A DNA stretch of 64,000 bases, taken from Plotosus lineatus. Its lineage: Eukaryota > Chordata > Actinopteri > Siluriformes > Plotosidae. Numbering within the stretch: position 1 is the first letter of the stretch; the number at the start of each line of letters is the position of its first letter. The notes beneath the pieces were generated by a model. The model saw only the letters and a list, made by a program, of their open reading frames with translations, was not told where the DNA came from and searched no databases. The stretch spans positions 13,785,419-13,849,418 of the forward strand of contig CM045750.1 in the NCBI GenBank assembly GCA_024760905.1. Direction: 5' to 3'. Shown here one piece after another: positions 1 to 11,416 of this stretch. The translations under genes and the position numbers were made by a program.

Positions 1-251
1 CCATGATCACATCATTCCAAAAGAAATCAGATCCGAATCATTGCCAGAAAATCGGATTAATACTGCCGGATAATAAACTGGAATAAAACCAGCCTGATTT
101 GTCGCACACTCATTAAATCCACTCCCGACTCCCCGAACTACAGACAGCCGACCATCTTGTCTGAACGAAGAGATTCAGCCCCGACTGATGATGATGATGA
201 TGATGATCGGATCCTTATCGTCGGAAATCATCATAAACTTCTCATCCTCCA

Positions 252-283
<32 letters not shown>

Positions 284-585
284 ACACACACATCCATCTG
301 GGATTCACTGCTTTTCCTTTCAAATCCCACGCTGGGAACATTTATAATTCCTGAATGGCCTGAGATTCTGAGAACCAAAATCCTTGCAGAAGATCCAGAT
401 CCAGAGGAGCAGATCAATCGGAATGAGAAGCAGCGACGGTCCGGGAGGATGAGGATGAGGATGAGGATGAATCACTGATAGATCGGAGTCAGAGTTCCTC
501 CTGGATGAATAAAACCAAGCAGCATTTCTCCAGATAAAGAAGTGACGTAGTAACAGGTTTTAATTTAGTGGGAGGAGCCTTGTTC

Positions 586-590
<5 letters not shown>
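1..590. other. Non-coding, simple-sequence patches
   Basis: No exon recognised. It contains a GAT run (186-208), an alternating purine-pyrimidine tract of CA, CG and CA dinucleotides (252-291) and a GAGGAT run (about 447-471). The short open frames over these runs are low complexity. Confidence 0.6.
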
Positions 591-628
<38 letters not shown>

Positions 629-638
629 GAAAAAAAAA
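591..638. repeat. Poly-A rich tract
   Basis: A-rich stretch with a few G interruptions. It is not attached to a SINE head that I can see. Confidence 0.8.
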
Positions 639-759
639 AGGTGAATTCACTGTTGGCTTGTCGGTGGTGGGACTCCGTGGAGATACTTGTAAATCCAGTG
701 TGTGAATGAAGCAGATTTATTCCGAATGACACTGAAGCTGCAGATCCTTCATCCTCACT

Positions 760-900
760 CTTTGCTCGTGCACGCGGATTCCGGCACGCGCATCTCTCAG
801 GAATCACAAGCCGCTCAGCCAATCAGCGCTTCCACTTAGAGTGGGCGGGACAAATAGCTCACCCTGAAACCAGGCCAGCGAGATCCTGCTCCAGCATGGC
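760..900. promoter_or_regulatory. Possible CpG-rich promoter
   Basis: Local CpG enrichment in an AT-rich region (CACGCGG, GGCACGCGC), a CCAAT box in AGCCAATCAGCGC (815-827) and a GC box GGGCGGG (843-849). This clustering resembles a TATA-less vertebrate promoter of a neighbouring gene. Orientation is unclear: no coding exon follows on the plus strand, and the ATG at 896 is stopped after six codons. It could also be a chance CpG patch. Confidence 0.35.
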
Positions 901-1081
901 GACTCGATCTCAGTGATGAGAGGAGCATCAGCTGGTTATCTCGATGTGCTCTGAACATCTACATCAGCAGGGTCATTCCACCGGACTGCCGTCACACTGA
1001 TATTTCTCTGAGGCTGAATTATAGTTTTAATGTGATTATTGTTATTACACATTGAAAACTCGCACTTCTTTGTTGTTGTTG

Positions 1082-1086
<5 letters not shown>

Positions 1087-1119
<33 letters not shown>

Positions 1120-1185
1120 GTTGTTGTTAATAATAACAATAAATATCATTATTGGTATTATCATCATCATCATCATCATCATCAT
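1087..1185. repeat. ATT and ATC trinucleotide microsatellites
   Basis: An ATT run at about 1087-1120 and an ATC run at about 1161-1184, separated by TTG/AAT-type degenerate repeats. Confidence 0.85.
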
Positions 1186-1191
1186 TTGTTT

Positions 1192-1476
1192 GTTCATTTT
1201 CTATAACCGCTTAATCCTAATTAGGGTCACAGGGAGGCTGGCGCCCATCCCTGCCGACTCGGGGCAAGGGAAGAAACACGCTGATGGCTTTGCAGCTACT
1301 CGAAAGTCAGCAATGGTTCTTTTACATGAACCTCACACCATAGAGAGTGAGAGATATGGCCGGCCTTTGATAACCCAGTTATCTGCACTGGGGGGGGGAC
1401 AGGAGTGACAACCTTGTGGAGAGTGGGACTCGAACCACCAACCTTAGGATCAGTGATAAAGCACATTTGCCCCCAA
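1192..1476 (-). repeat. SINE-1, diverged
   Basis: Read on the minus strand: degenerate tRNA head, then the body with GATAACCCAGTTA (as its complement) and the 3' end CCTAATTAGGATTAAGCGG at the low-coordinate side. First of three adjacent copies in the same orientation. Confidence 0.85.
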
Positions 1477-1486
1477 GCTATTCAAT

Positions 1487-1816
1487 TCTTTCATTTTCTG
1501 AACTGCTTCATCCTAACTAGGATCACTGGGACTGGCGCCCATCTCAGCTAACCCAGAGCAAGGGCAGACTACACCCTGAACAGCATGCTGGGCCATCGCA
1601 AGGCATAAACACGCTTATGGCTTTTCAGCCTACACTTGTTGAAAGTCAGCAATGGTTCTATTACAGCCTCTCACCATGTAAAGTGAGAGACATAGCCGGC
1701 CTTTGATAACCCAGTTAGCTGGACTGGGGGGGGGGGGCAGCGACAACCCGTGAAGAGTGGGACTCGAACCTTATGATCAGTGATCCAGCACCTTTGCCAC
1801 CAGGCTAGCACTGCCC
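1487..1816 (-). repeat. SINE-1, diverged
   Basis: Second copy of the cluster. The head (complement of CTAGCACTGCCCC) is at 1803-1816 and the 3' end is at 1487-1525. Its closest relative is the next copy, with shared changes such as ACTGGGACTGG, suggesting one subfamily or a local duplication. Confidence 0.85.
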
Positions 1817-1845
1817 CATCATCATTAGTATTATTGTCATGCGTT

Positions 1846-2147
1846 CATTCTTTCATTTTCTGAACTGCTTTATCCGAACTAGAAACACTGGGACTGGTGC
1901 CCATCTCAGCTAACCCTGAGCAAGGGTAGACTACACCCTGAACAGCATGCTGGGCCATTGCAAGGCTGATGGCAACTCAGTGGAGTAATCTTGCCTCTCT
2001 CCACAGACAGTGAGAGACATGGCCAGCTTTTGATAGGCCAGTTAGTTGCACTGAGGGACAGCAGTGACAAGTTGGTGATAGTGGGGTTTGAACCCCTAAC
2101 TTTGAATCAGTGAGACAGCCACTTACCACCGGGCCACCACTGCCCCC
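1846..2147 (-). repeat. SINE-1, diverged
   Basis: Third copy of the cluster, with internal deletions. The head complement CCGGGCCACCACTGCCCC is at 2130-2147. Confidence 0.8.
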
Positions 2148-2224
2148 TTATTTTCGTTTATTTGTTTGTTTATTTGACAAACCATTTAATTTTAATTTTA
2201 GCCAACTCTGAACTCATAACGAAT

Positions 2225-2392
2225 GCATGTCTTTGTACTGTGGAAGGAAACTGTAGTACCCAGAGGAAACTCACACAAGCACAGAGACAACATGCAAATT
2301 ACACACAACGCCTATGCTGAGCCCAAGATTCAAACCCATAACCTTCTTGCTGCGAGGTAGACATATGAACCACTACACCACTGTGCCTCCCC
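2225..2392 (-). repeat. SINE-2, partial
   Basis: Minus-strand copy. The head complement is at about 2340-2392 (CACTACACCACTGTG), with the body region GGAAACT...CACAAGCACAGAGA. The 3' part is missing. Confidence 0.75.
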
Positions 2393-2551
2393 CATCAAGA
2401 TTTAGTAAATATGATATGAACGCATAAAGAAAAATAAACTAAAACAGGATTTCTACGGTTTATTTTAACCATGACAGGGTATATACACTACACAGAAATA
2501 CAAGAAAAGCAACAAAACAAAAATTTTATGACCAATTTTTTCACTTGGCAC

Positions 2552-2817
2552 AGTGTCACAGAGAGATAGCATCCACATCAAAGTAAGAAGCCTGGGTTCG
2601 ATTGGGCTCGAGAAGCTTCTGTGGAGTTTGCGTATTCTCCCCATGCGTGAGTGGGCTTCCTCTCATCATCCAAAAACAGTGTGATTGGTTGTACGGTATT
2701 TCTGCAATCACCTGCCGAGCTGTTTCGGGGGGGGTACCCTACCTTTGCCAAGAGTTGGCTGAGATAGGTGCCAGCCTTGCCGCGAACCTAATTAGGATTA
2801 AGCGACTTAGAAAATGA
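2552..2817 (+). repeat. SINE-2 head with SINE-1 type 3' end
   Basis: The head and body of SINE-2 (CTGTGGAGTTTGCGTATTCT, 2620-2639) run into the tail shared with SINE-1 (CCTAATTAGGATTAAGCG, 2788-2805). It shows that both SINE families can carry the same 3' module. Confidence 0.75.
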
Positions 2818-3274
2818 ACAAATTTTTCATTTTTTATTTTTAATTATTTAAAGCATGAAAGTGATGAAATCGTTAGAATTGACCAACTGACCACCAGCAT
2901 TAGGTGACTGGAGGCCTGTTCCTCGTAACTGCGTAATGCATCTGGTTTGTTTTGAAAGTTTAAAATTTTGCTGCTCTCCATGAAATAATTCTAGAAATAA
3001 TGGAATGGCCAACAGGTCAGGGATTTATCTTAGTACTGTATGTCACTGGGACCACCACTGGGACCACTTATGGTTTATACACACAAATATATATACGAGA
3101 TAGATATACTGTATATATACATGGTATATATCTATCTATCTAGTGCCTGAGTTGTAGGATGACCATTGGCAACCCGCCATGAAGGATAACACCCTGGTTA
3201 TCATCTTCATGGAGGTTTTCTTGGCAGGATTAGTGCAGTGGTTTTCCATTGCCTTCTGCACAATGTGAACCTAC

Positions 3275-3470
3275 AGGAAATTTATAACAGCCAATTAACC
3301 TCCTGTGCATGTCTTTGGATTGTGGGAGGAAACCGGAGCACCCGGAGGAAACCCATGCAAGCACGGGGAGAACATGCAAACTCCACATAGAAACGCCCAG
3401 GCCGGGAATCGAACCCAGGCCTTCTTGCTGTGAGGCAGATGTGCTAACCACTACGCCACCGTGCCGCCAC
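3275..3470 (-). repeat. SINE-2, 5' part
   Basis: Well-preserved minus-strand head (CACTACGCCACCGTGCCGCC complement at 3450-3469), B-box region GGGAATCGAACCCAGG and body AACATGCAAACTCCACA. Truncated at the low-coordinate side near 3275. Confidence 0.85.
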
Positions 3471-3507
3471 GGTGTGTGTATGTATATGTATGTAAATACA
3501 ATAAAAA

Positions 3508-3511
<4 letters not shown>

Positions 3512-3563
<52 letters not shown>

Positions 3564-3564
3564 A

Positions 3565-3643
<79 letters not shown>

Positions 3644-3644
3644 A

Positions 3645-3705
<61 letters not shown>
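3512..3705. repeat. Compound (AT)n/(GT)n microsatellite
   Basis: Alternating AT runs with GT islands over about 190 bp. It generates several Tyr-Ile or Cys-Val pseudo-proteins in all frames, none real. Confidence 0.95.
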
Positions 3706-3707
<2 letters not shown>

Positions 3708-3709
3708 TT

Positions 3710-4127
3710 TTTTCAGTGACATAGCTAATAATGGATGTGAGCTGATATCCTAGCAATACAACAGCCAATCAGAATGCACAATTGATAGAATTTGCTAGAA
3801 AAGAAATCATTTTCTTAAAACAAATTAAAGTACAATATTGTTTTATTCCGTTTTTTCAGCTAGAGTAATTGGTTATGCATAAGAAAACTATAGGTTAAAA
3901 CTACGTGATTCTTCACTATAGGCCTAGAAGATCGAGTGGAGATGCCAGATGAGTTCAGTACTGTAGTTATATTCATCCACATGGGAGGTTTTCACATTGT
4001 TTTAAAATCCCTATCTTTCATCTATAAAATGTACCATGGCCCCATGAATCAAGTATCTACTCATAAAGACGGGAGTGTCTGGTCACAACACTGCTTCTGT
4101 GTTACTAAAGGGCAAGTCTTATAATTG

Positions 4128-4130
<3 letters not shown>
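3710..4130. other. No feature seen
   Basis: AT-rich, with one 62-codon open frame (3936-4124) that matches nothing I recognise. Confidence 0.5.

Positions 4131-4197
<67 letters not shown>
4131..4197. repeat. (TG)n microsatellite
   Basis: About 33 TG units, uninterrupted. Confidence 0.95.
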
Positions 4198-4198
<1 letters not shown>

Positions 4199-4507
4199 CC
4201 CATAAATTGCTAATGGAACTTTAGAATGGAATGCATTTGGAGAATGGTTGGCAAATAATCAAGGTTCTTGCCTGGAATAGATAATTGAAGGCCAGTATCA
4301 GTAGCTTGCCATGGGGTGAGGATCCTGTGACTATATCGATGATGTCATAGCCAAGAAAATTTCTTTTTCAAGACTGTGTGCTGAGCTACCTTAGGTTCAA
4401 GGGCATTTTACTGATTTTCCTGCTGTTTATGTGAACTACGCAAGCCATTCTACAACCCCAATGGAAAAATAAAATTCATAAATCCATATTTTATTCACAA
4501 AAGAACA

Positions 4508-4994
4508 ATGGTCTTCAACCCTATTCCTGGAGAGCTACCTTACTGAGTTGTGGGTTCAAGCCCCACTCACCACAGATTGTCACTGTCCTCCCCAGTGCAG
4601 CTAACTGGGATATCAAAGGCCGGCCATGTCCCTCACTGTCGATGGTGTGAGGTTCATGTAAAAGAACCATCGCTGACTTTCGACAGGAGTAGCTGCAAAG
4701 CCGTCAGCGTGCTTCCGCCCTGCGATGGCCTGGCGAGCTGTCCAGGTTGTACTCTGCTCTTGCACCCTGGGATGGGTGCCAGCCTCCCCGCAACCCTAAT
4801 TAGGATTAAGCGGTTACAGAAAATGAACTGAACTGGACTACCTTACTGAACACTTTGGCTCCACCCCCCACACCTGATCATCTGATTATTGGCTTGAGAA
4901 AGTTCTTGATTATCTAAAAGAGGTTTTAGTCTTTGCTCCGAGATAAATCCTGCAATAAGGTTACTTTCCCTGATCAGGGTTGGAGATCTCCGAA
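4508..4994. mobile_element. hAT-like non-autonomous element, interrupted by SINE-1
   Basis: The segments TCTTCAACCCTATTCCTGG...GAGCTACCTTACTGA and ACACTTTGGCTCCA...CTGATCATCTGATTA belong to a common fish repeat that I recall as a hAT-type MITE. They are separated by the SINE at 4547-4837. Its own ends are not exactly resolved. Confidence 0.5.
4547..4837 (+). repeat. SINE-1, 5'-truncated, with target duplication
   Basis: Plus-strand copy starting inside the tRNA head (GGGTTCAAGCCCCACT). The 3' end is AATTAGGATTAAGCGGTTAC. It is flanked by a perfect 12-bp duplication CTACCTTACTGA at 4535-4546 and 4838-4849. The insertion splits the hAT-like repeat around it. Confidence 0.92.
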
Positions 4995-5169
4995 ATACGA
5001 CAGTGAAAGCATATGAAATGTTGAAAGTGAGATATTTTACCATTTCATTAAAAATATTCGCTTATTTTTAATATTTCAAACATTTTTGACGGAAAAGACA
5101 AAAGACGGAATTGTGAGTAACGTTTAAAAGTAACAGCTGTAGAAACATTTTTCATCTAATTTGGTGAAC

Positions 5170-5575
5170 TGGCAACAGATCAGTTACATGATTTCTGCCT
5201 GGATCTCTGCATGTCTGGCAAGTATTTCCTCACGGACGGCAGCTCACCGGCTTAAACCTAATCCCAGCAAGACTGCTTTGCTGTTCAACAAAGCTGACCC
5301 ATCTCCACATCAAGATCTTGCAATCTCCTTTTGACAATGCTGTGATTTCTCCTTCAGGAACTCACAAAGCCTTGGGGTAACCATGGACAATTGGCTGTCC
5401 TTCTCATATCACTAATGTTTCTCAATCAGGTTGATTTGCTCCTCTTTAACATCCGAAGAATTCGTCCATTTCTATCCAATCAGGCCTCTCAAATGCTTGT
5501 TCAATCGCTTGTCATCCCAAAGACTAGACTACTGCAACCCGCTCCTGGCAGTTCAGAACAAATAAAAAGAGAACA
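5170..5575 (+). mobile_element. LINE reverse-transcriptase remnant (L2/Rex1-like)
   Basis: Frameshifted plus-strand coding remnant. Readable fragments include LLLFNIRRIRPFLSNQASQM and LVQSLVIPKTR, matching the RT thumb region of L2/Rex1-like fish LINEs (consensus ALYNIRRIRPFLT...LVQALVISRLDYC from memory). Upstream, the SKTELL-type motif is degraded. Confidence 0.65.
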
Positions 5576-5589
5576 AAGAGCAAAAATAA

Positions 5590-5958
5590 ATATTCATTCA
5601 TTTTCTCAACCGCTTAATCATAATTCGGGTCGCAGGGAGGCAGCTGCCCATCTCAACTGAATCTGCTCGAGGGCAGAGTACACCATGGACAGCTCGCCAG
5701 GCCATCGCAGGGGCAGAAACACACTGACGGCTATGCAGCTAGTCTTGTCGAAAGTCAGCAATGGTTCTTTTACAGCCTCTCACCATAGACAGTGAGAGAC
5801 ATGGCCAGCCTTTGATAACACAGTTTGCTGCACTGGGGGGGTGGGGTGGGGGGGTGGGGGGGGGGTGGTACAGTGACAACCTTGTGGAGAGTGGGACTCG
5901 AATCCTCAACTTTAGGATCAGCGATCCAGCGCCCGTTACCACCAGGCCACCACTGCCA
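5590..5958 (-). repeat. SINE-1
   Basis: Near full length on the minus strand. The 3' end is at about 5595, the head complement AGGCCACCACTGCC at 5945-5958. It has a G-rich expansion at 5835-5868 inside the body. Confidence 0.9.
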
Positions 5959-6985
5959 CAGCTGGTTGGATAATATGCTCTTTGAAATAGGAAAGGAGGC
6001 ACAGATACAACTACTACCAGGTTCCATTACATTTATCAACATCTCGAAGGTTTAAACACTCATACCAGAAATTGATTTGTTGATATTTCATCTTCTTGTT
6101 CTAATCGAACACTTCTGAACTCTTAACCTTGAACACAACAGTCTTGGTTCATTTGCAGAGTCTTTAAAATGTAAAGCGCAAAGCGTTGGTGTTACTTCGA
6201 CTTTTTTCAGACGCTCACCTTTGTTTCACCGATTCCCCTCAGGGGTGGATTTTGTTTCCGCTACTTTTTTATTTTGTATACCAATGACTGCAGAAGCCAA
6301 TACAGATACAGACATCTTAAAGTTAGCAGATCATGTAGCTGTTCTCTGAAGCTACACCAGGATCAAATTTAACTTTAATGCACTTTAATAAAGTAGAGAA
6401 TCACTCTACAAAAGCTTTTTTATTACGAGTCCATGTTTCTAATGATTTCATGCTTGAATCAAATCTTTTCTCTCATTTCCTGTAATTGCTGGCTTGATAC
6501 TTTAAGTGTACAGAATAGGTATCGGTTACAGAATGCCGTGATCTCAAGGAACAGTGTAATCTTAGCACCATTTTTGAGCAACACGTACTTCTCAAGGCCA
6601 GAACATCATGACCAGTATGAATCATCTTCTCCAAGAATTCTAGTATTTACCTTTGGGACAGAGGACAAGAACTGCCAAAAATAAAAACCAACAGGATTTA
6701 TAAACTCTTAGTACCATCTGTTATCCTACTTTTAACTTGTACAAACGACAGACAGTGACTCAGAACCGGAGAGATGGTTTCTTACGAGTTACAAGACAGC
6801 AGCAGTGACCTCTGAAATAAAATGACCATGCAATGTGAATAAGACTGACTTGGTCAGAGCACACAGGAAAAACTGGATCAAGGACATGTCAGCGAGAGAA
6901 AATGGCCGTTCAAAAGCAGATGTACTGTATACTATCAACACTAAAATATTGAACACATTTTACATGAGTGAGACGCGAGACAGAA
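5959..6985. other. No confident feature
   Basis: Unique-looking AT-rich DNA. A short plus-strand string around 6685-6720 (IYKLLVPSVILL) faintly resembles RTE-type reverse transcriptase, too short to call. Confidence 0.4.
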
Positions 6986-6987
6986 AT

Positions 6988-7045
6988 TAACAGGCTAGCA
7001 CATGGTGTAGTGGTTAGTATGTCCACCTCACAACAACTCAGGATC
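6988..7045 (+). repeat. SINE-2 head fragment
   Basis: ATGGTGTAGTGGTTAGTATG followed by TCCACCTCACA, the A-box half of the SINE-2 tRNA head, then divergence. Confidence 0.6.
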
Positions 7046-7630
7046 CAAATACTGCAAAGTGAACACTTTCACGCAATTATTTTTTTTAAAATGTCTCCTA
7101 TTTTCTCTATCACATGACCACCACTGCCCAGAAAGCATGCAGACGCCCCCTCTGTGATATGAGATGCTAGCCACTCTCCTCTTTACAAACTGTTGTGCAC
7201 GCGTATTTAGGGGGCGGTCGAACACATACATGCATACGAGGGAAAGATCAGACGAATGAGCTCACAGACACCTGTGATTGGCCGAGCTCTCACTGGACAT
7301 AGCGATGGTATAGCCAATTAGCTCCCATGGACTTCCGGACACGGATAGCTGTAGCATGAACCCGGATTCAATCTTGCTATCTATGGGTTGATAGTCATGC
7401 ACCTTGCCGGGGTCCTCACTCAGTGATTACTTCCTTCATTTGTATCACCCGTCTTGTTGGTTTAATTATCCATATAGCAAGTTCATGCTCTGTGTTCTAG
7501 TTTGCTTCTGAATTTTGGACATAGTTGTGATTTGTCTCTTCATAGAATGTACTAGATGGGGTGCAGATATACTAAACCAGTCTCAGAACATACTGAGTAT
7601 ATGGATGCTGCTTTATTTTTATACAACTAC

Positions 7631-7672
<42 letters not shown>

Positions 7673-8559
7673 AGGGTGGGGGTAATGATGAGCACAAAGG
7701 ACTAGTTACATCATCAAACAGAGAACCAAATCAGAACATGATCAAATATCCAGTCTCCCAGCATGCACCTCTGCAGTCCAAGAGCCAAACTGAAAACCTT
7801 TAAAATGTAAGTCTTTAATGATTAATGTATGAAGGTATGACATCTGTACACAGCGTGAATTCAGCTCAGTTCAAGTCATTCAGAAGTCATCTAAAAAGAA
7901 TCTGGGTTTTTTTTTCCCCATTGACTATGGAAGAGAAATGAGGCAATACTCCCTATATATTATGACCCTTCAATTTTAAAGGTTGGGCTATAAATTTTAT
8001 TGTGTGAGCAATACATAACAGCCAATCAATACATCATCCATTAAAGTCATGTTCCATTCAAATGGGACTCGAGTCAGGAGCGTCGCAACTTATCTCTGAA
8101 AAGTGTCATGATATCAGTTTGAAAGACGCTGTTGACTGTCTACGGTTCTTTTTTTTCCCTCTAGCACATGCAGATGTCTCTCCAAGAAAAACAACAAAGA
8201 GTGCACTATTGACAGAGACTGAGTGAGACTGCCAGCCCGAACAAAAAGACTGGCCTCAAGAGAGGAATCAACTGTGGACATCATTGATGAGATGATTGTT
8301 CAGATGATGAGGTCCAGAGGTTCACACTCATTTGGAGAACTTGCAGAAAGACACGAGCATGTCATTTTCAGTCCTTTGTGCCATGGCCAGTGTTACTGTG
8401 TGAAATTGGTATTTGATTGGTATGCCTTGCCTCAGTCAATCATGGAAAGGTAAAGAGTGGTTCTAGTAGTGCATTTGACATTTTGGTTGCTTTCAAAAAT
8501 AAACCTTTACTGAAGAAATAGACAAAATTCTGTAGTAATTTAAAAAAAATCAAGCTTGC
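7046..8559. other. Mostly unique sequence with a (TG)n run
   Basis: (TG)n at 7637-7671. A 76-codon plus frame (8223-8453) and shorter ones show no family signature. Nothing else seen. Confidence 0.5.
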
Positions 8560-8745
8560 CACGTTCTTTTGGTTCTGGTTCCACCGGTCACATGGGTGGA
8601 CTGCGGCGAAGTCGAAGAGGCTTGATGAGGTGACGGAGCTGCCCAGAGACGTAAATAGAGTCAAAATACTCAACTAGGGCAGCAGCATCGTCGGGCATGG
8701 TGGACCGGAGATGATCCATGCCTGCCTTGACCTCCTTAAAATGTG
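8560..8745 (-). pseudogene. MULE-type transposase fragment, minus strand
   Basis: The minus-strand frame from 8745 reads HFKEVKAGMDHLRSTMPDD, ALVEYFDSIYVSG and LIKPLRLRRSPPM, then a stop; a one-base shift continues DRWNQNQKNVA. This order (YFD-YV-G ... R-RPP ... WN) is the C-terminal part of the Mutator-like transposases often linked to FLYWCH zinc fingers. It is non-functional: frameshift, and only about 60 codons left. Confidence 0.6.
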
Positions 8746-8867
8746 CTTAATTGGACTTATGTTTAGTAACATAAAAAAAAAAAAAAATTTCAGTTAAAAT
8801 CCAACAAGTTATTTAAAAAACATATGCAGGAACAATCCTGCACAAGTGGGGACAGTTTTTAGAAAAT

Positions 8868-8986
8868 TTATTTTGGGGACCAGTTGACCACCCCTCTGGT
8901 CAGTTGGGGACCAGTTGACCGGGTCATGCAGTTTTGGGGACCAGTTGACCAGGGACCAATTGACCGGGGACCAGTTGTCCTACAAT
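8868..8986 (+). repeat. Array of GGGGACCAGTTGACC repeats
   Basis: At least five imperfect direct copies of GGGGACCAGTTGACC, with the spacer GGGTCATGCAGTTTTG. The same module recurs in the same orientation at 9666-9758, so the pair brackets the plus-strand MULE fragment as direct rather than inverted repeats. Confidence 0.85.
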
Positions 8987-9099
8987 CCTGCTCAATCTGC
9001 CAGCTCTAACGTCCAACATTTTTCGCCACATCAAGGTGAAAACATATCTCTGCTGAGGTATTCATTTAGCTGATGATGTAACAGTTGCAAGCCACACTT

Positions 9100-9420
9100 G
9101 ACCGGTGGAACCAGCGCCACGCTACCTTAGCTAAACGAGCCACGCACCAACAACATCTGTGAGGGCTGGAACAATAAGTTCTCCAGTCTAGTGGGCCATG
9201 CTAATCCCACCATCTGGAAGCTCATCGAGTGCCTCCAGGCAGAGGCAGCCACCGTTGATACTGTCATCCTCCAGGATGAACGTGGTGTCTGTCTGAACAA
9301 GCGGTCGAAGCGGTGCTACATGGAGCTCCAGTTTCGCCTGTACAACCTGGTGAGGGACTACAAGGAAGGAAGGAAATCTATTCCAGAGTTCCTGCGTGGC
9401 ATCAGCCACAACCTGCATGG
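9100..9420 (+). pseudogene. MULE-type transposase fragment, plus strand
   Basis: It starts DRWNQRHATLAKRA, then after a frameshift near 9140 reads EPRTNNICEGWNNKFSSLVG, HANPTIWKLIECLQAEAA and a C-terminal FLRGISHNL. The signature TNN-EGWN-F...H.P.IW is diagnostic of vertebrate and insect MULE transposases. The overlap with the minus-strand fragment (DRWNQ) shows two copies in opposite orientation. The open frame proper runs 9191-9484, but its last 20 codons look non-homologous. Confidence 0.7.
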
Positions 9421-9665
9421 TGGTCAACCCAACGTTTACACCATTATCTGCTATGTGATATTTACTGTGAGATGTACTATGTGATATGTACATATCTACT
9501 CCATGCTATACATATACATCCTGAAATATCATGATATATGAAGGTATTTTGAGCCTTGCTGTATAAACAAATATAAGCTATAAAAACCACTATATAAACT
9601 GAAAACATGGTCTAATATCTAATATCACAAAATTACCAGAAAAAAAGTATAATTAAAAGGAAAAA

Positions 9666-9765
9666 GTGTTGGGGACCAGTTGACCTTTTTTTTCGGGGAC
9701 CAGTTGACCGGGTCATGCAGTTTTGAGGACCAGTTGACCGGGGACCAGTTGACCATTCACCGGTG
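9666..9765 (+). repeat. Second GGGGACCAGTTGACC array
   Basis: Three to four copies, including GGGTCATGCAGTTTTGAGGA, in the same orientation as 8868-8986. Confidence 0.85.
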
Positions 9766-10362
9766 AGCAGGTAGTTGCTAAATGTATGCTTCAGTACAGC
9801 AAAGATCTAGAAGTGCAGCCATTCCATTAATACCATCACATGTATTTTTTTTCCAGTTCTTATCCTTCCTTTTCTATAAATGTCAATACATTTTCTATTT
9901 CTTTCTCAGCCAGTTTTCACAATATAGGCATAATGCTTGAAATACCATACTTCAATTGGCTTGTTTTTTCATGGAAGCAAATCCTACTTTTTTTTTCTTT
10001 TTTTTTTTTTTCCAGAAATAGATCTCTAGTGTGCAAGCAATCTCATTGTTTAGTTTTTCTCCTTCTTGGTCTTTCTTGGTTTTGGTGTCGTTCTCATCTT
10101 CTTTCTGACTTAACCCGCCTCAGTTTTTGGTGATATTGACAGGTCTGATAAACTCGATTGCTAAACTTGTACAATATTCAGATCTTTGATAAATCCAGTA
10201 AAAAATTTTCATTGCCAGTTTTCACAAAGGAAATGATGCACTCAGAGCAGTGAACAGGTTTAAGTTCGCCAAGAGCTGATATCCACACCAGAGACACAAC
10301 CTGGTGTAGCAGTACTATCTGATTATAGAAAGAATATCATTTCCATGACTCTCGGTGTGGGC
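9766..10362. other. No feature seen
   Basis: T-rich DNA. The open frame 9840-10133 is Phe/Ser-rich low complexity. Confidence 0.5.
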
Positions 10363-10503
10363 AGTGGTGGTCTGGTGCTAAGGTGCTGGATTACTGATTC
10401 CAAGGTTGGGGGTTCAAGCTCCATGATGAACAGGTGTCACTGTTGTGTATGCTTCCCCCCCATCCCATGCAGCTAACTGGGTTATCAAAGGCTGGTCATG
10501 TTG
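10363..10503 (+). repeat. SINE-1, 5' half
   Basis: Head GGGCAGTGGTGGTCTGGTG with B-box region GGGTTCAAGC, continuing to AACTGGGTTATCAAAGGCTG, then lost at 10503. Confidence 0.85.
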
Positions 10504-11416
10504 CTTCACCCCAAAATAAAAAAGGAAGTAAATTTTGACATCCTCCTGCTTTCTGTCCATCAAAAAAATGGGAGCAATTAAATCAAAAAGCCTTCTCCCT
10601 CCTCTGAACATTTTTATTAAAAAAAACATTAAATTGGGTTGATCCCGATATTTGATTCTAATAAAATATGAACTCCCAATACCCCGGAAAATGTTATGAT
10701 TAATTAAAATTTAATCTAGATTTGCAAATGGCATATAATGAACTATTTAAAAAAATCAAAACTCAATCTTTTTTGGCCAACCTCGTAATATTTGACTTAT
10801 CCTCCTTAGGGGATATTAACCATATCAGTTTAAAAACCTAAGAAATATCATCCTGAAAGAAGGATGTTCTCCATGCCTGTATATAGTACACCCATTGGGG
10901 TTCAATCATAGTTTAAACCGTGATCACTCTTGAACCCAATCATGAAAGACACCGGGACTGATCGTAATCTATTGCAACATAGCGCATCATATCGGAAGAT
11001 ATCTGAACGTATCTGGGATTGTCTCAAATTGGGATGATGACCATGTCCAATCGTGGGCTCAATAGGGGCAATCCTATTGGAACGGATCTGATTGTATCTC
11101 AAAGGGAGACTCAGATAGTGACAAATCATGTCATCTGAAATTCAACAATTGTGACCACATCACATCCAAACACACCAAATAGTGCCAAATGAATCAACTT
11201 GCGTCACCTTGTGTCCAACAGTGATGTTTCAGATAACTTCCACAATCAGCTTTGAATAGACAATCATGGGGTTTGTAACGGAATGCATGACAGTGGAAAC
11301 CAGGCATTTTAGGCTTTAACGCATCATCGTAGGGAATCTTGATGAACATGGAAAGAGGATTCCTTCAAGTTTCCTTTCTAGGATGAAAGCTGCGTCATAA
11401 ATGTCCGGTCTTTGAT
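10504..11416. other. No feature seen
   Basis: AT-rich up to 10900, then a less biased block (10900-11130) with repeated GATCTGA/GTATCT words. Not assigned to any family. Confidence 0.4.

Noticed and set aside
3444..3768. Tyr/Ile repeat proteins
   Set aside because: Microsatellite translation, present in several frames on both strands.
9188..9493. 101-codon minus-strand frame
   Set aside because: Antisense shadow of the plus-strand MULE fragment, which has the conserved motifs.
8868..9765. CRISPR-like spaced repeats
   Set aside because: Eukaryotic context, irregular spacers, and the repeats flank a transposase relic.
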